From positions 2,604,001-2,668,000 of the forward strand of contig NZ_CP051684.1 in assembly GCF_012849375.1 (NCBI RefSeq): DNA of 64,000 nt, given 5' to 3'. The translations under genes and the position numbers were made by a program. A model generated the notes under the pieces. It saw only the letters and a program-made list of their open reading frames with translations, had not been told where the DNA came from and ran no database searches. This document shows positions 62,919-64,000 of this stretch, one piece after another; the stretch's first letter is position 1; every line of letters begins with the position of its first letter. This stretch comes from Duganella dendranthematis (GTDB taxonomy: Bacteria > Pseudomonadota > Gammaproteobacteria > Burkholderiales > Burkholderiaceae_D).

Positions 62919-64000
62919 ATGTTAAAGAAAGTCGATTCTTCTCAGCTGAAAGTGGGCATGTATATTCATGACCTGAGCTGCGACTGGATGACCCATCCGT
63001 TCGTGCGCAACCGCTTCCTGCTGACCACCCACGATGAAATCCGCAAAATCCTCAACGCCGGCATCCACGACGTTGTCATAGACAGTTCCAAAGGGCTGGA
63101 TGTGCAGGATGCGCCGTCGCTGGCCGAAGCGCAAGCCGCCACCGAACGCGAGATCGTCGAAATCGTCGCCAAGGCGCCGGTGCAAACCCGGGTGTCGCTG
63201 GGCGAAGAGATGCAGCGGGCGGTGCAGATCCGCCACCAGGCGTCGACGCTGGTGCGGACGGTGATGCAGGACGCCCGTCTTGGCAAGGCTATCGAGCTGG
63301 ACCAGGTGCAGCCGGTGGTGCAGAACATTACCGAGTCGATCCTGCGCAACCCGGGCGCGCTGGTGGGGCTACTGCGGATCAAGAACAAGGATGATTACAC
63401 CTTTTTGCATTCGGTGAGCGTGTGCACGCTGCTGGTGGCGTTCTGCCGCTCGCGCAATCTGCCGGCCGACGTTACCCATCAGGCCGGTCTGGGCGGGCTG
63501 TTGCATGACACCGGCAAGGCACTGGTGCCGGACGCCATCCTCAACAAACCGGGGCCGCTGACCGACGAAGAATTCGCCATCATCAAGAAGCACCCGGAAG
63601 ATGGCTACAAGATCCTGAAGCAAACGCCGGAAATCGGTCCGATTCCGCTGGATATCACGTTGCATCACCACGAGCGGCGCGACGGCAGCGGTTATCCGAG
63701 CAAGCAAGCCGACGACGGCATCAGCGAACTGGCGCAGATGGCGGCGATTGTCGACGTGTATGACGCGATTACGGCCGATCGCTGCTACCACAAGGGCATG
63801 TCGGCAGCGGCCGCGCTGCGCAAGATTTATGAGTGGAGCAAGTTTCACTTCAACCCGACGTATGCGCAGGAATTCATGCGTTGCGTGGGGATTTATCCGG
63901 TGGGCACCATGGTGCTGCTGGAGTCGGGACGCCTGGGGGTGGTGGTCGAGCCACATGAGACCAATCTGCTGGCGCCCAAGGTCAACGTGTTCTTCCATAC
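62919..64000 (+). CDS. HD-GYP domain c-di-GMP phosphodiesterase with N-terminal DUF3391, 3' end cut by window
   Basis: The first 360 residues are present from the ATG at 62919, and the frame stays open to the end. N-terminal DUF3391 (about 4-125) starts KKVDSSQLKVGMYIHDLSCD; the HD-GYP domain (about 135-320) has the metal motif LLHDTGKALVP, HHHERRDGSGYPS and DVYDAITADR. It should cut cyclic di-GMP to GMP or pGpG and control motility or biofilm. No transmitter domain precedes it. Divergent from the LysR gene. Confidence 0.93.
   Translation, partial: MLKKVDSSQLKVGMYIHDLSCDWMTHPFVRNRFLLTTHDEIRKILNAGIHDVVIDSSKGLDVQDAPSLAEAQAATEREIVEIVAKAPVQTRVSLGEEMQRAVQIRHQASTLVRTVMQDARLGKAIELDQVQPVVQNITESILRNPGALVGLLRIKNKDDYTFLHSVSVCTLLVAFCRSRNLPADVTHQAGLGGLLHDTGKALVPDAILNKPGPLTDEEFAIIKKHPEDGYKILKQTPEIGPIPLDITLHHHERRDGSGYPSKQADDGISELAQMAAIVDVYDAITADRCYHKGMSAAAALRKIYEWSKFHFNPTYAQEFMRCVGIYPVGTMVLLESGRLGVVVEPHETNLLAPKVNVFFH

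Overview
The window looks like the chromosome of a free-living, GC-rich betaproteobacterium of the Oxalobacteraceae (Duganella/Massilia type). This is inferred from protein character and gene mix: several TonB-dependent receptors with sugar-processing enzymes, many two-component and chemosensory proteins, a bacteriophytochrome, fused isobutyryl-CoA mutase and single-chain indolepyruvate oxidoreductase. No phage, insertion sequence or CRISPR array is visible. Base composition is even, except for a lower-GC patch around 1.55-2.05 kb that holds a decayed toxin-antitoxin pair.

Layout. 0-3.6 kb: 3' end of an M13 metallopeptidase, the toxin-antitoxin relic, a lipoprotein, a membrane-anchored cytochrome c and tRNA-Arg(CCG). 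3.6-8.2 kb: GH30 glycosidase and TonB receptor behind a LacI-type operator and an FNR-like site. 8.2-16.5 kb: bacteriophytochrome kinase, then a sensor kinase/response regulator pair running directly into a three-subunit FAD gluconate 2-dehydrogenase (Tat-exported small subunit, GMC flavoprotein, triheme cytochrome c). 16.5-20.4 kb: AraC and LysR regulators, an SDR reductase and a TauD-type dioxygenase. 20.4-26.6 kb: CHASE3/GAF hybrid kinase, CheR, CheB and REC-kinase operon with no receptor, closed by a perfect 30-bp palindrome. 26.6-35.1 kb: EF-hand protein, then a divergent locus for purine or nucleoside uptake and conversion (Tsx-like porin, BMP-type binding protein, Rieske oxygenase, guanine-deaminase-like enzyme; GntR regulator; ABC ATPase and two permeases). 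35.3-42.6 kb: PAS chemoreceptor, ferredoxin, AraC/AhpD pair, MoaD-like/BNR pair, TetR/metallo-hydrolase pair. 42.7-51.8 kb: an alpha-glucobiose locus (TonB receptor, LacI, GH65 phosphorylase, beta-phosphoglucomutase, MFS transporter, second LacI). 51.8-54.8 kb: lipoprotein, RidA/SoxR divergent pair, pectate lyase. 54.8-62.8 kb: icmF, indolepyruvate oxidoreductase and a LysR regulator. 62.9 kb to the end: HD-GYP protein, cut by the window.

How the parts work together. The lifestyle is polysaccharide and plant- or soil-matter use: secreted glycosidases and a pectate lyase release sugars, TonB receptors bring them across the outer membrane, cytoplasmic phosphorolysis (GH65 plus beta-PGM) saves ATP, and gluconate is oxidised in the periplasm. 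Several regulators have clear candidate operators beside them: SoxR box with 19-bp promoter spacing in front of ridA, an ATTGGATCCAAT palindrome in front of the porin operon, paired LacI sites at 45.3 kb, a TetR palindrome at 41.2 kb and a LysR T-N11-A site at 61.85 kb. These sites are direct sequence observations; pairing each with its regulator is inference. I found no wholly new system. The most interesting units are the purine/Rieske locus, the receptor-less CheR-CheB kinase operon, and the SoxR-ridA switch.
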